A model generated the notes under the pieces. That model did no database searches and was not told where the DNA came from. It worked only from the letters and a program-made list of their open reading frames with translations. The translations under genes and the position numbers were made by a program. From Methanospirillum lacunae (GTDB taxonomy: Archaea > Halobacteriota > Methanomicrobia > Methanomicrobiales > Methanospirillaceae): a DNA stretch of 64,000 bases. Below, one piece after another: positions 34,536-42,876 of the stretch. Each line of letters opens with the position of its first letter. The stretch's first letter is position 1. Location: the NCBI RefSeq assembly GCF_003173355.1, contig NZ_QGMY01000007.1, positions 186,001 to 250,000 of the forward strand, read 5' to 3'.

Positions 34536-35044
34536 ATCTCTCCCTCTTTACGGGTTTTCTGTTCTTTCATCTCATTTCTCACTGTTTCTATTCGCTCATC
34601 ATAGACAGACTCCACAGCATGGAGAACATGTTCAAGAAACGTATTTTGGTCTGAAGATAGAGGCCCAATCCTTTCAACAATCTTTTGAAACACCATCTCA
34701 TGGATCGTCTCATGTGCTTGATATGCAGTAATACCCGAAGGAGTCAGTTCGAGGTGAACCTCTTTCTCGTTCTTGAGTCCACGGACCTTTGTAACAAGTT
34801 CCCTTTTCGAGAGTTTGCTTATCATCTGGGACGCTGCTCCAGGGGTGATCCCGAGATGCTCTGCGACAGTTCTTACATTGGCTTGTGGATGATCGCCAAT
34901 GACCTGAAGAGTATGGATCTCAGACGGATATAACGGGACATCAACACCAAATTTGCGGGGGATACTTTCAGATTCGTTTAATTTGTTCATAATCCGCATC
35001 CAGATCTGATACAGATCACGAGCAGATTGATCAGGAGACACCAT
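34532..35044 (-). CDS. MarR-family regulator of the Fsr-like pump
   Basis: 170 aa with the MarR winged helix: LYPSEIHTLQVIGDHPQANV, RTVAEHLGITPGAASQMISKLSKRELV, LKNEKEVHLELTPSGI. The C-terminus is long and very charged (RNEMKEQKTRKEGE). It is first gene of the operon, and a palindrome 35 nt upstream is its likely operator. It probably represses the pump until a toxic ligand binds. Confidence 0.9.
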   Translation of the reverse strand: MVSPDQSARDLYQIWMRIMNKLNESESIPRKFGVDVPLYPSEIHTLQVIGDHPQANVRTVAEHLGITPGAASQMISKLSKRELVTKVRGLKNEKEVHLELTPSGITAYQAHETIHEMVFQKIVERIGPLSSDQNTFLEHVLHAVESVYDERIETVRNEMKEQKTRKEGEI

Positions 35045-35078
35045 CGTTAGTATGTAATTGATTTAGCAGCATAATAAT

Positions 35079-35093
35079 TTAGTGCGTTACTAA
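35079..35093. promoter_or_regulatory. Palindrome upstream of marR-pump operon
   Basis: TTAGT (35079-35083) and ACTAA (35089-35093) flank GCGTT; imperfect symmetry extends outward by ATT. It lies 35-50 nt before the MarR start codon, over the expected promoter, and has the 5-5-5 layout of a small MarR site. Confidence 0.5.
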
Positions 35094-35374
35094 TTTGATT
35101 CTGACTTAGTGACAGTATCATACTCACAAGGAAAGGGTCCCAGATCCTGACTCAAATAACGTAGATTGTTCAACAAATATCAAGGATCAATCCTCGTTTA
35201 CACAGCCGGATCAAAGGTTGTTGCCTTTTCAAACAACAGAATTTCGGATTAATCCTGACAAAAAGATCTCAGCAAAAGAGGAGGGAACATGTATCATTCT
35301 CAAGAGGAACAAGGATTGAGATCTTATTAAAAAAGTCTAGCCAGAAAGAGGAGAGGGAGGTATCATAGAGAACC
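35094..35374. other. Intergenic region between marR and BMP gene
   Basis: A U6 tract on the minus strand (35334-35329), 40 nt past the binding-protein stop, probably ends that gene. GTTGTT and AACAAC (about 35217-35238) can pair. A 13-codon plus-strand frame beginning at the ATG after GAGGAGGGAAC (35279-35289) has a good ribosome site but is too short to call. Confidence 0.45.
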
Positions 35375-36349
35375 TCACGATCTATACCGATCTTCGGCCT
35401 GGGCTGCCTCTTTAACCCGGTCTCTAATTAGTGATGACAGGTTGCCAAAGTTCGGGTTAAAAACTATACCAGACCCATTATCTTCAGGTCCTGACATTTC
35501 TACCCCGGGTGTAAAGTTACCTTCAATAACTGAAGAGATCTCGTTGTAAACAATCTGGTCAAGATTTTTCAGCACTGATGCGACAACAACATCAGGACCA
35601 AGAACTGACTGATCAGAATCAACTCCGATGACCTTGAGACCAGATGTGTTTTTGGCATGCTCTATTACACCTATTCCTGATCCACCTGCCACCGTAAAGA
35701 TAACATCAGTCCCATTCGCGGATAAATTTCTCGCGATTTCTTTCGCTTTGTCCGGGCTCCAATATCCGGAATTATCGTCAGCGACATAGGCAGTGGCTAC
35801 CGATACATCTTTTCCAGACTGGGCTGCACCATTAGAAAAGCCCTGAATAAACTCGTTCATAGGTGCATTGTCCCTTCCTGCTATCACTGCTACCTTTCCG
35901 GTTCGGGTCTCATTAGCAGCGATGATACCTGCCAGATAACTAGACCCATACATTGGAAAAATGACGGTTTTTGTATTATTACCCTGAAGCGGATCGCTGT
36001 CAAGTGCTACAACCGGCAGAGTAGGATAGGAATCCGCTATTCCCTGTGCCATACCAGAGAGCGGATTTCCAACCAACAAGACCATTGCCGGTGGCTCCCC
36101 TTCAGGTCCATTGAGTTGTGGAACAGGATCAACAGAGGCATTCATGATAGAATACTCCTGTGTAGTAAACGAGTACTTTTCCAAAGCCTTAGTGAGCCCT
36201 CGATATACACTGTCAATGAAAGAGTGATCACCCTTTCCTCCAGAGTAGATGACATCTACAAGCGGCTTCGTGTTGGATTCTCCCACGACAGGTATGCAGA
36301 TAAAAGCAGTGAAAAGACAGAGTAGGATTATCAAAGATTCTAATTTCAT
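35375..36349 (-). CDS. BMP-family (PnrA-like) substrate-binding protein
   Basis: 324 aa with a signal peptide (about 1-23, ending VVGES) and no lipobox Cys. The mature part has the BMP/sugar-binding fold: VDVIYSGGKGDHSFIDSVYRG, YLAGIIAANETRTGKVAVIAGRDNAPMNE, IFTVAGGSGIGVIE and VIGVDSDQSVLGP. In bacteria such proteins bind nucleosides for ABC import. No ABC permease or ATPase lies next to it, so it may be an orphan or serve a distant transporter. GGAAAA is the ribosome site. Confidence 0.85.
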   Translation of the reverse strand: MKLESLIILLCLFTAFICIPVVGESNTKPLVDVIYSGGKGDHSFIDSVYRGLTKALEKYSFTTQEYSIMNASVDPVPQLNGPEGEPPAMVLLVGNPLSGMAQGIADSYPTLPVVALDSDPLQGNNTKTVIFPMYGSSYLAGIIAANETRTGKVAVIAGRDNAPMNEFIQGFSNGAAQSGKDVSVATAYVADDNSGYWSPDKAKEIARNLSANGTDVIFTVAGGSGIGVIEHAKNTSGLKVIGVDSDQSVLGPDVVVASVLKNLDQIVYNEISSVIEGNFTPGVEMSGPEDNGSGIVFNPNFGNLSSLIRDRVKEAAQAEDRYRS

Positions 36350-36495
36350 ATTGGTTTTCCTGACCGGGCGATCATAGAGACAGAGATACTCTGATGTGAG
36401 ATATTCTCCTTGTACTGAAAACTTAAGATCTGCCCGCCGATAAGGATTTCTTTATTCTTCTGAAAGAAAAGAAACAAGAAAAGGAGTTATCAAGG

Positions 36496-36927
36496 TTACC
36501 AGGTGATAGTGAGATTTGGCTTTGCTGAACTTTGATTTCCAGAAATTTTAGGTGCAACAGTGGTGTTGGTGCCGTGCTTCAGGCTTGTTCTATTCAGGAC
36601 CGGGGTCTGATTCATACCGGCAAGTTGCTTGTAAAATCCGTCACTCAATGCACCTTCTGGAAACGAACCATTACCCATGAGCATGGCACCCGTATCACCA
36701 AAGTTCATTCTATCTACAACATGAAGCGGATTATCATCATCAGAATTTATCATGACAGTTATTGGCATAAAGACAACGATATTGACCGTTGTTCCGTTGG
36801 GAAGAGTGACCATATCCTCATAAGGCACATCTGACATGTTTTCATCGTAAAAGGCTGGTTCAGCATAGACACTCAACACGCAAAGAGACAGCAGGAGTAG
36901 ACCACAGATGAGGATACCATTTTTCAT
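36496..36927 (-). CDS. Small exported protein of unknown function
   Basis: A 143-aa protein with a signal peptide (about 1-22, ending SVYAE). It contains many N-x-S/T sites (for example NMSDV, NGTTV, NRTSL, NTTVA) that could be N-glycosylated, and a Met-rich centre (GAMLMGNG). No family recognised. It is 146 nt upstream of the binding-protein gene on the same strand. Confidence 0.6.
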   Translation of the reverse strand: MKNGILICGLLLLSLCVLSVYAEPAFYDENMSDVPYEDMVTLPNGTTVNIVVFMPITVMINSDDDNPLHVVDRMNFGDTGAMLMGNGSFPEGALSDGFYKQLAGMNQTPVLNRTSLKHGTNTTVAPKISGNQSSAKPNLTITW

Positions 36928-37371
36928 GATCGTGAGTTAGGTAGGAATGGTAAAATCGTTTCTTGATACTGGAAGAAGAGACCTAAAAAATGAAGAGAAA
37001 CCTGAATACATCATTACCAAACCCTGACTCCACGCATACTTGGATAGTAACATCGTTATCCGCGCTGCTTTATAGATCTCCTGTTGCAAGTTATCGAAAT
37101 TTAAGCGTGGATCGCATGACAAAGAGCTCTGCTTGGGTCTCTGAAGTAACTACAGCGCAGGTTTAATAGGTACATGAAATCTCACATAATTGCCGTAAAT
37201 TGACAATTAAGGAGTTATTTTCAATAAATATCCGAAGGAATCACAGAATCATCTGATGGACAGAAGGAGATCAATAGATGGATTGAGGGGGGTCCATAGG
37301 ATACATCAGGGACAGTCAACATACCCACAGAATGCCCACGAAATCACAATATTTCCGGATTCAAAGCATAG
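36928..37371. other. Long intergenic region upstream of histone
   Basis: No gene recognised. AATTG and CAATT (about 37190-37212) can pair, and GAGGGGGG at about 37285 has no start codon in register with a useful frame. The long gap before a short, highly expressed gene is normal for histones. Confidence 0.45.
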
Positions 37372-37407
37372 CTTTTATATCTTATTCAGGATATTATCTT
37401 TAGAGGT
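37372..37407 (+). promoter_or_regulatory. Histone promoter and ribosome site
   Basis: The TATA box CTTTTATATC (37372-37381) predicts a start of transcription near 37400. GAGGT (37403-37407) lies 9 nt before the ATG at 37417. The leader would be only 15 nt or so, just enough to hold the ribosome site. Confidence 0.6.
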
Positions 37408-37416
37408 AGGAAAAAT

Positions 37417-37623
37417 ATGGCAGACTTACCAATTGCAGCAGTAACCAGAATCGCTAAGAATAACGGTGCAGAACGTGTCGGTAGCGATGCAGCAGAGGCA
37501 CTCGTTAAGATGGCAGAAGACTACATCGCACAGCTTGCCCGTGAAGCAAACAAACTTGCTCAGCATGCTGGACGTAAGACCATCAAGGAAGAAGATGTAG
37601 AGATGGCTTCCCAGTCCCTCTAA
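37417..37623 (+). CDS. Archaeal histone
   Basis: 68 aa, the single histone fold of the HMf type that wraps DNA in archaea: LPIAAVTRIAKNNGAERVGSDA (alpha 1, with the conserved IAAVxRI start), AAEALVKMAEDYIAQLAREANKLAQHAGRKT (alpha 2 and loop), IKEEDVEMASQSL (alpha 3). The conserved R-T/R-I loop residues that touch DNA are present. It is convergent with the protease gene (21 nt). Confidence 0.97.
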   Translation: MADLPIAAVTRIAKNNGAERVGSDAAEALVKMAEDYIAQLAREANKLAQHAGRKTIKEEDVEMASQSL

Positions 37624-37644
37624 ATCTTTTCACTACAGATTACT

Positions 37645-38661
37645 CTATTCTTCGTCAAGATACACAGCTCCTTCACCAATCCTGGACGAGTTCACAGCTA
37701 TCCTGAACCAGCCATCTTCGCCCCACTCAGTTCCAAAACTATTCTTCCCAATGAAGTACTCATTCCCATTTTCATAGCCCCATCCAACAAGGATTACAGC
37801 ATGATTCGTTGTCTCTTCCGGGGGTGGGGCAGTACTTGAATAAATTCCTCCTTGATAATCATCAAAGGCATCATCATCATCAACACCCGTTGCAATAGGC
37901 CCTTTGAGATAGATTGCAGCTTTCAACTCGCCTACTGGAGGGATGGAAATTTCAGGATCACCCTCGCCAGAAGAATTGACATATGCCCAATGTCCGGCTT
38001 TGTACCGCGTTGCATTCCCAAGATCAGCACAGGAATCATCAGTAATGTCAACAGGATACACAGATTCGTTGACCGTGCCAATTTTTCCATCAGGACCGGG
38101 TGTATCCACAAGATAGGCCAGTGCAGTCTCAAAGTCACCACCATCACATCCATCATCATCCTCATCACAGGAGATCAGATATTGTTCAGAGAGATCTGGA
38201 GTGAGGGTTGGATTGTGCTGAATAATCTTCATATGAGATTCAAGAAGCCCGACTGCGGCATATGCCCAGCAGCTTCCACACTCTTCCCCTTGATCCTTGA
38301 CCGGAGTTGTCCAGTCCCCATTATTAGTACGCCAGTCAAATGTCCGGGGAAGGACTGGAGGAATAGTAAGTGGAGAAGTGGTAGATGGGACCGATCGGTT
38401 ATTCTCACGATGCAGAAGGCCTGGTGCATGTTTCTCTCTTTCTCTATCTGATCCAGGAAGAGGAAGGTGAGAGGAATTTATCGATGTTGTGTATATCCCG
38501 TTTGATGGAGAACTCCCGGAGTTATACTCATTTTCAGGCCCGCTGTCCAGCCATGCACTCTTATCATCAGGAAATGCTCCTAAAACAGGGATGGATGGCA
38601 GGCAAAGAAATAAAATTAGGACAATAGTTATGATCGAGGCGATTGTCCTGAATGAAATCAT
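37645..38661 (-). CDS. Secreted papain-like (C1) cysteine protease
   Basis: 338 aa with a signal peptide (about 1-28), a Ser/Pro-rich prosegment of about 75 residues, and a C1 peptidase domain from PRTFDWR. The catalytic triad is clear: Gln in TPVKDQG, Cys in CGSCWAYA, His in TTNHAVILVGWG, Asn in GKNSFGTEWGEDGWF. The disulfide Cys of the papain core (CDEDDDGCDGG) are present. It has many N-x-S/T sites and is acidic, suiting an extracellular enzyme. It is divergent from the ABC exporter operon across a 250-nt gap with a palindrome. Confidence 0.92.
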   Translation of the reverse strand: MISFRTIASIITIVLILFLCLPSIPVLGAFPDDKSAWLDSGPENEYNSGSSPSNGIYTTSINSSHLPLPGSDREREKHAPGLLHRENNRSVPSTTSPLTIPPVLPRTFDWRTNNGDWTTPVKDQGEECGSCWAYAAVGLLESHMKIIQHNPTLTPDLSEQYLISCDEDDDGCDGGDFETALAYLVDTPGPDGKIGTVNESVYPVDITDDSCADLGNATRYKAGHWAYVNSSGEGDPEISIPPVGELKAAIYLKGPIATGVDDDDAFDDYQGGIYSSTAPPPEETTNHAVILVGWGYENGNEYFIGKNSFGTEWGEDGWFRIAVNSSRIGEGAVYLDEE

Positions 38662-38770
38662 ACCGTAGAATTGGCTGGCATTAGAATAATGAAGCTGTTC
38701 TTTCTGTCTTGACGGTACTTTAGTCGCTTCTTGAAATGATTTGTGATAATAATGTTTTAATTGATGAAAT

Positions 38771-38785
38771 ATTCATTACGTGAAT
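38771..38785. promoter_or_regulatory. Palindrome between protease and ABC genes
   Basis: ATTCA (38771-38775) and TGAAT (38781-38785) flank TTACG. The 5-5-5 layout is like the MarR-type site at 35079. No regulator gene is adjacent, so it may be controlled from elsewhere. Confidence 0.35.
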
Positions 38786-38848
38786 AATGTTTTGAAATCT
38801 CCGATTACAAAAAAACTACAGATAGCCGGATTTGCAATGAACTGATGA

Positions 38849-38905
38849 ATATATATCATCCGGTTCCAGATAAGAAGTATCAGGATTCAACATATTTATG
38901 GAGGG
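38849..38905 (+). promoter_or_regulatory. TATA box and SD that place the ABC start at TTG 38911
   Basis: AATATATATC (38849-38857) predicts an RNA start near 38880. GGAGGG (38900-38905) follows and lies 5 nt before an in-frame TTG at 38911. The ATG at 38845 would be upstream of that RNA start and has no ribosome site. Confidence 0.55.
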
Positions 38906-38910
38906 AGAGG

Positions 38911-39945
38911 TTGACCGGGACTGCCAGGATATCAGGTTTAGATCACACAAACGTTCAGGAGGATGCCAGGATCATACGGATTGAACACCTGAGCAAAGTT
39001 TTTAGTGGAAAACGGGAAGTTCGGGCTGTAGACGATATCTCCTGTTCCATCATGACTGGTGAGATATTCGGACTCCTCGGTCCCAACGGGGCAGGAAAAA
39101 GCACATTGATAAGAATCCTCACTACTCTCCTGACTCCATCCTCTGGTACTGCATTCATCGGACCATATGATGTCACAAAAGATCCAGAAGCAGTTCGGAG
39201 GATCATCGGAGTCTGCCCCCAGAACGGGACCCTGGATCTTGATTTGACAGCCTATGAAAACCTCTCCTTTTATGGAAAGTTACAAGGAATAGGTGATGCT
39301 ACCCTCAAAGAACGAATCAATGAACTCCTGGAAATGGCTCATCTCACAGACAGGGCTCATACACCGGTTCAGACTTTTTCAGGAGGAATGAGAAGAAAAC
39401 TTGAGATAGTCAGGGCGTTTATTCATCATCCTCTCATCCTCTTTCTTGATGAACCAACTATCGGACTCGATCCGGATTCCAGAAGACAGGTTTGGCAACA
39501 GATCACCCTTCTAAACCAGGAGCATACAACAGTTATTCTCACCACCCATTATATGGACGAGGCTGAAAAACTTTGTAACAGGATTGCATTTGTAGAGGGA
39601 GGGCGGCTGGTCGCTCTCGATACTCCGGAAAAACTCAAACAATCACTACCTGCAGGAGACCTGATAGGAATATCAACCGGAACAGTCGTCCCAGGACAGG
39701 AGATGCTTACAACAATCCGCAATCTCTCAGGAGTCATTTCTGTTTCCACAATAGGATCTAATATTCAGATCGCTGCAATGGGAGGAAGTACTCTCCTTCC
39801 CGCCATAATCGGGATCATTGAAGGAGCATCACTTCCCATAACCTCGATAACTATCCGGTCGCCTTCACTTGAAGATGTTTTTATCGAACTGACCGGCAGG
39901 TATCTTGATACAACTGATTCAGGAGCCGGGAGGCTGCACTCATGA
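38911..39945 (+). CDS. ABC-2 exporter ATP-binding protein
   Basis: The nucleotide-binding subunit of a drug/polysaccharide-type ABC-2 exporter: Walker A LLGPNGAGKST, Q-loop CPQNGTLD, signature FSGGMRRKLE, Walker B LILFLDEPTIGLD, H-loop TTHYMDEAE, with a C-terminal extension common in DrrA-type proteins. TTG start at 38911 is supported by promoter and SD placement (344 aa); an ATG at 38845 would add 22 residues. It overlaps the permease gene by 4 nt (ATGA). It is a paralogue of the ATP-binding protein at 52074. Confidence 0.9.
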   Translation: MTGTARISGLDHTNVQEDARIIRIEHLSKVFSGKREVRAVDDISCSIMTGEIFGLLGPNGAGKSTLIRILTTLLTPSSGTAFIGPYDVTKDPEAVRRIIGVCPQNGTLDLDLTAYENLSFYGKLQGIGDATLKERINELLEMAHLTDRAHTPVQTFSGGMRRKLEIVRAFIHHPLILFLDEPTIGLDPDSRRQVWQQITLLNQEHTTVILTTHYMDEAEKLCNRIAFVEGGRLVALDTPEKLKQSLPAGDLIGISTGTVVPGQEMLTTIRNLSGVISVSTIGSNIQIAAMGGSTLLPAIIGIIEGASLPITSITIRSPSLEDVFIELTGRYLDTTDSGAGRLHS

Positions 39946-41030
39946 TAAGAGGTGCATATGCCATATTTGAGCGGGATATCAGGAAGTTTCTCAGGTCGCC
40001 GTTCTTCATCTTTATGACCCTGATCTTTCCCCTGGTATACCTGGTAATATTTGGAAATGCAATGGGCGGAACCATTGTTCACATTCCAATAGGAGTCACC
40101 CAGGAGGAACTCTTCAAGAACGAAACACCGCTCTTTGCAGGAACAGTTGATGCACTTGCCCAGGCACATGAACGAAACAAACCGCCACTCTTTCAGGTGA
40201 CCAGGTATGTTGATGAAGAAACAGCCAAACTAGACCTGGCAACCGGCAGGATCATGGCAGTCCTGGTACTTCCACCTGCAGTAGCTCCTGCAAATCCAAT
40301 CAGGATTTATCTGGACAGTTCTGAATACATGATTCCTGCCCTGATTCAGTCAGGTATCACATCTGTGCTGATGCAGACCGGTGTACATAGTGAGGTCCTC
40401 ATCCAGAACATATACGGAAAGATCGAGTATATTCAGTTCTTCGGAGTTGGTGTCATTGTTATGGCCATTTTCATGACCACAATGATGGGCGGGGGCAATG
40501 CCCTGATTAGAGACCGGGAGATGGGAATCATTGAAGGGTACCTGGTCACACCGGTCAGGAGATCAAGCATTGTGCTTGGAATGATCGCAAGCGGGACAGT
40601 GAAAGCCTTCATTGCCGGAGTTTTTGTGCTTCTCATCGACATCTTTGTTGCAGGAGTGCCGGTGAGGAGTGCTACAGATATCTTGATGGTTCTTGCTGTT
40701 ATCTTCATCATCTGTCTTGGTATCAACAGCCTTGTTATATCATTTGCTTCACGATTCTCAAACCAGTCAGCTTATAGTTCTGTAGTAGCATTCCTCAACC
40801 TGCTTTTGTTTATGACAAGCGGGGCTTTTTATCCGGTTATTGGAATGCCTGACTGGCTCAGGTGGATTACAGTTATTAATCCTGAAGCATACGCTGTTCA
40901 TGCTCTGCGTAGCATCATCCTCCGGGGTCAGGGACTTGAAGTGATGGGGGTTGATCTTTTTGCCCTTGGGATCTTCTCTGTAGCTGCCATCATTATCGGC
41001 ATTACAAGCTTTAGAAGGACCCTTGAATAA
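39942..41030 (+). CDS. ABC-2 type permease
   Basis: A 362-aa membrane subunit: one TM near the N-terminus (RSPFFIFMTLIFPLVYLVIFG), a large extracytoplasmic domain (about 45-170), then five TM segments including GFGVIVMAIFMTTMMGGGNALI-like and GYLVTPVRRSSIVLGMIASG, the conserved ABC-2 core. It forms the channel with the ATP-binding protein upstream. The substrate is unknown. Confidence 0.88.
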   Translation: MIRGAYAIFERDIRKFLRSPFFIFMTLIFPLVYLVIFGNAMGGTIVHIPIGVTQEELFKNETPLFAGTVDALAQAHERNKPPLFQVTRYVDEETAKLDLATGRIMAVLVLPPAVAPANPIRIYLDSSEYMIPALIQSGITSVLMQTGVHSEVLIQNIYGKIEYIQFFGVGVIVMAIFMTTMMGGGNALIRDREMGIIEGYLVTPVRRSSIVLGMIASGTVKAFIAGVFVLLIDIFVAGVPVRSATDILMVLAVIFIICLGINSLVISFASRFSNQSAYSSVVAFLNLLLFMTSGAFYPVIGMPDWLRWITVINPEAYAVHALRSIILRGQGLEVMGVDLFALGIFSVAAIIIGITSFRRTLE

Positions 41031-41114
41031 GAAAACCTAGATTTTTAGTTTTTACGTGATGTAGAGACAGAAAAAATTACGAAATAGTTGTTCAGATTAA
41101 CTCATCCACGAACT

Positions 41115-42347
41115 CTATTTCCTTTCAGGTCTGGTCTGCTTACTCATTGATGCGATTCTGCCAGGACCCCGCCCACCTGCTGTAACTCCCGGGGATGATC
41201 CCATCAATCCAAAGATGAAAGCGGGATCCCGCTCAGAAAGATCTTTTAGCAGGGCTTTACTCTCCTCTTCTTTCCCGACAGAATTCAAAGCCCAGGCCTT
41301 TCCAACTCCTGACCTGATGTCAGCAGGATCAGAGTCTACCAGTTTACCGAACAAGTCAAGTGAAGCTTGGGGGTCATCGTCAATGAGAATAAAGGCTTTC
41401 TGCCTGATGAAGGCACGGTTTTCAGGATCACTCTCAATCGCCTTATCAATCCACGTAACCGCTTCAGGAACCTGTTTATTGAGTTTGTAAAGTGAGGCAA
41501 TACCTGAAAGAGCATACCCATGGGAGGGATTAATTTCCAGAATCTTCTGCAGATCAGACTCTGACATTAACTTTTTTCCTCCCTCATTCTCCAGAGAAAG
41601 AAATGCCCGGTAGTAGGTTGCAGCAAGAAAATCTGGATCTGCCCCTGTTACACTCCCCTGGTGCTGATACTCATCGCTCTCCCTGACTATTGGACAGAGC
41701 ATCTCATACATATGTGACGAAAGGAGGGTCGTCTCAACAATGCGGGAAAATATTTTTCGTGCACGGGTGAAATTGCCAATTTTGTATAGGGATTCTCCAA
41801 ATATTATCTGCAGATCCGGATGATCGCCAATAACTCCTGATGCCTGTTCTGATTCCTTTACTGCATCATCAAATCTTCCTAAGAGGAAGTAAACCTGGGC
41901 AAGTGTCAGATGTCCAATTTCATAATCCGGCCTGATAGTTATAGCCTTTTCAAGCAGGGAGAGCCCTTCTTCTCTTTTCTCAAGTTTCACAAGAAGGGAG
42001 CCGAGATTATGCATTGCCCGGTAATTTTCCGTATTAAGTGCAAGAGACCTGCGAAAAGACTCTTCTGCCTCTTCTGTTTTTTCTAGTTTGGCATAACTGG
42101 TGCCCCGAAACATCCAGGCTTCTGCATTCTGCGGAAAGAGTTCAACAAGCCGGTCTGATTCTTCAACATTCTTCTCACCAGGCCTCTCATCAGATGAACA
42201 TCTGAAGAATTCAATATTGGCCTGTTCATGATTCGGTTCAATCTTCAGGACTGATTCATAGAGTTCACAGGAACGTTCATAATGCCCCATCCGGTGATGT
42301 TTCTCTGCATCCTGCATCCTGCGTTTGATTAGTTTATCCTTGTTCAT
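41115..42347 (-). CDS. TPR-repeat protein
   Basis: About 410 aa of soluble TPR repeats, at least eight (for example HHRMGHYERSCELYESVLKI, AWMFRGTSYAKLEKTEEAEE, LTLAQVYFLLGRFDDAVKE, GYALSGIASLYKLNKQVPEA), ending in a Gly/Arg/Lys-rich tail. It probably holds protein partners. I prefer ATG 42347, preceded by GGGG at 6 nt; ATG 42365 is in frame but has no SD. A near-perfect palindrome lies just upstream. Confidence 0.82.
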   Translation of the reverse strand: MNKDKLIKRRMQDAEKHHRMGHYERSCELYESVLKIEPNHEQANIEFFRCSSDERPGEKNVEESDRLVELFPQNAEAWMFRGTSYAKLEKTEEAEESFRRSLALNTENYRAMHNLGSLLVKLEKREEGLSLLEKAITIRPDYEIGHLTLAQVYFLLGRFDDAVKESEQASGVIGDHPDLQIIFGESLYKIGNFTRARKIFSRIVETTLLSSHMYEMLCPIVRESDEYQHQGSVTGADPDFLAATYYRAFLSLENEGGKKLMSESDLQKILEINPSHGYALSGIASLYKLNKQVPEAVTWIDKAIESDPENRAFIRQKAFILIDDDPQASLDLFGKLVDSDPADIRSGVGKAWALNSVGKEEESKALLKDLSERDPAFIFGLMGSSPGVTAGGRGPGRIASMSKQTRPERK

Positions 42348-42369
42348 GAGCGACCCCAATGACATCGAA

Positions 42370-42385
42370 GATGGTACGTGCCATC
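42370..42385. promoter_or_regulatory. 16-bp near-perfect palindrome before the TPR gene
   Basis: GATGGTACGTGCCATC is self-complementary except for one T-G pair. It lies 23-38 nt before the TPR start codon (42347), where a repressor would block transcription start. It could also form a short leader hairpin. Confidence 0.4.
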
Positions 42386-42876
42386 AAATTGCAATATTCA
42401 GTATACAACGATCTCAAAGAGACAAATGGATTGCTAAAAGATAACCAAGATCGAAACACGGACTATATGTGTCAACAGATTTACAAAAAAAGCAGGAGGG
42501 TTTGTTGATATGATATAAGAGGACGGTGATATCTGTTTGATATCTGCATGTTGGGGTTTTACTTTACTGGATGGATGTGCTGTCTGTCTGTTCTGTATTC
42601 TGTTATCAGCTCAGGTAGGTTCTCATTGCGGATTTCAGGGTATGGAGTTCCGCATTTCATAGAACCGTTACATACAACCGGGCATTGCCGATTGTACAAG
42701 TACTAATCTGGGCCCGGATTACATACGCTTTCTTCTCTTCAGCAACGAACTACATGTCTTGGTAAAAAGGACTATGTCAATAGAGTGATTGATTGTTAAT
42801 CAGAAACATGAAAACACTAATAATTCATAATCAAAGAAGGCCGGAGTCTATTGACAGAAAAAAGGACACGAGTGAA
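42386..42876. other. Long intergenic region
   Basis: Between the 3' end of the beta-helix gene and the TPR promoter. Tracts of A (about 42484-42490) and short repeats of GTCTGTCTGTTCTGT (about 42584-42598) are seen. No gene, tRNA or hairpin terminator was recognised. Confidence 0.5.
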
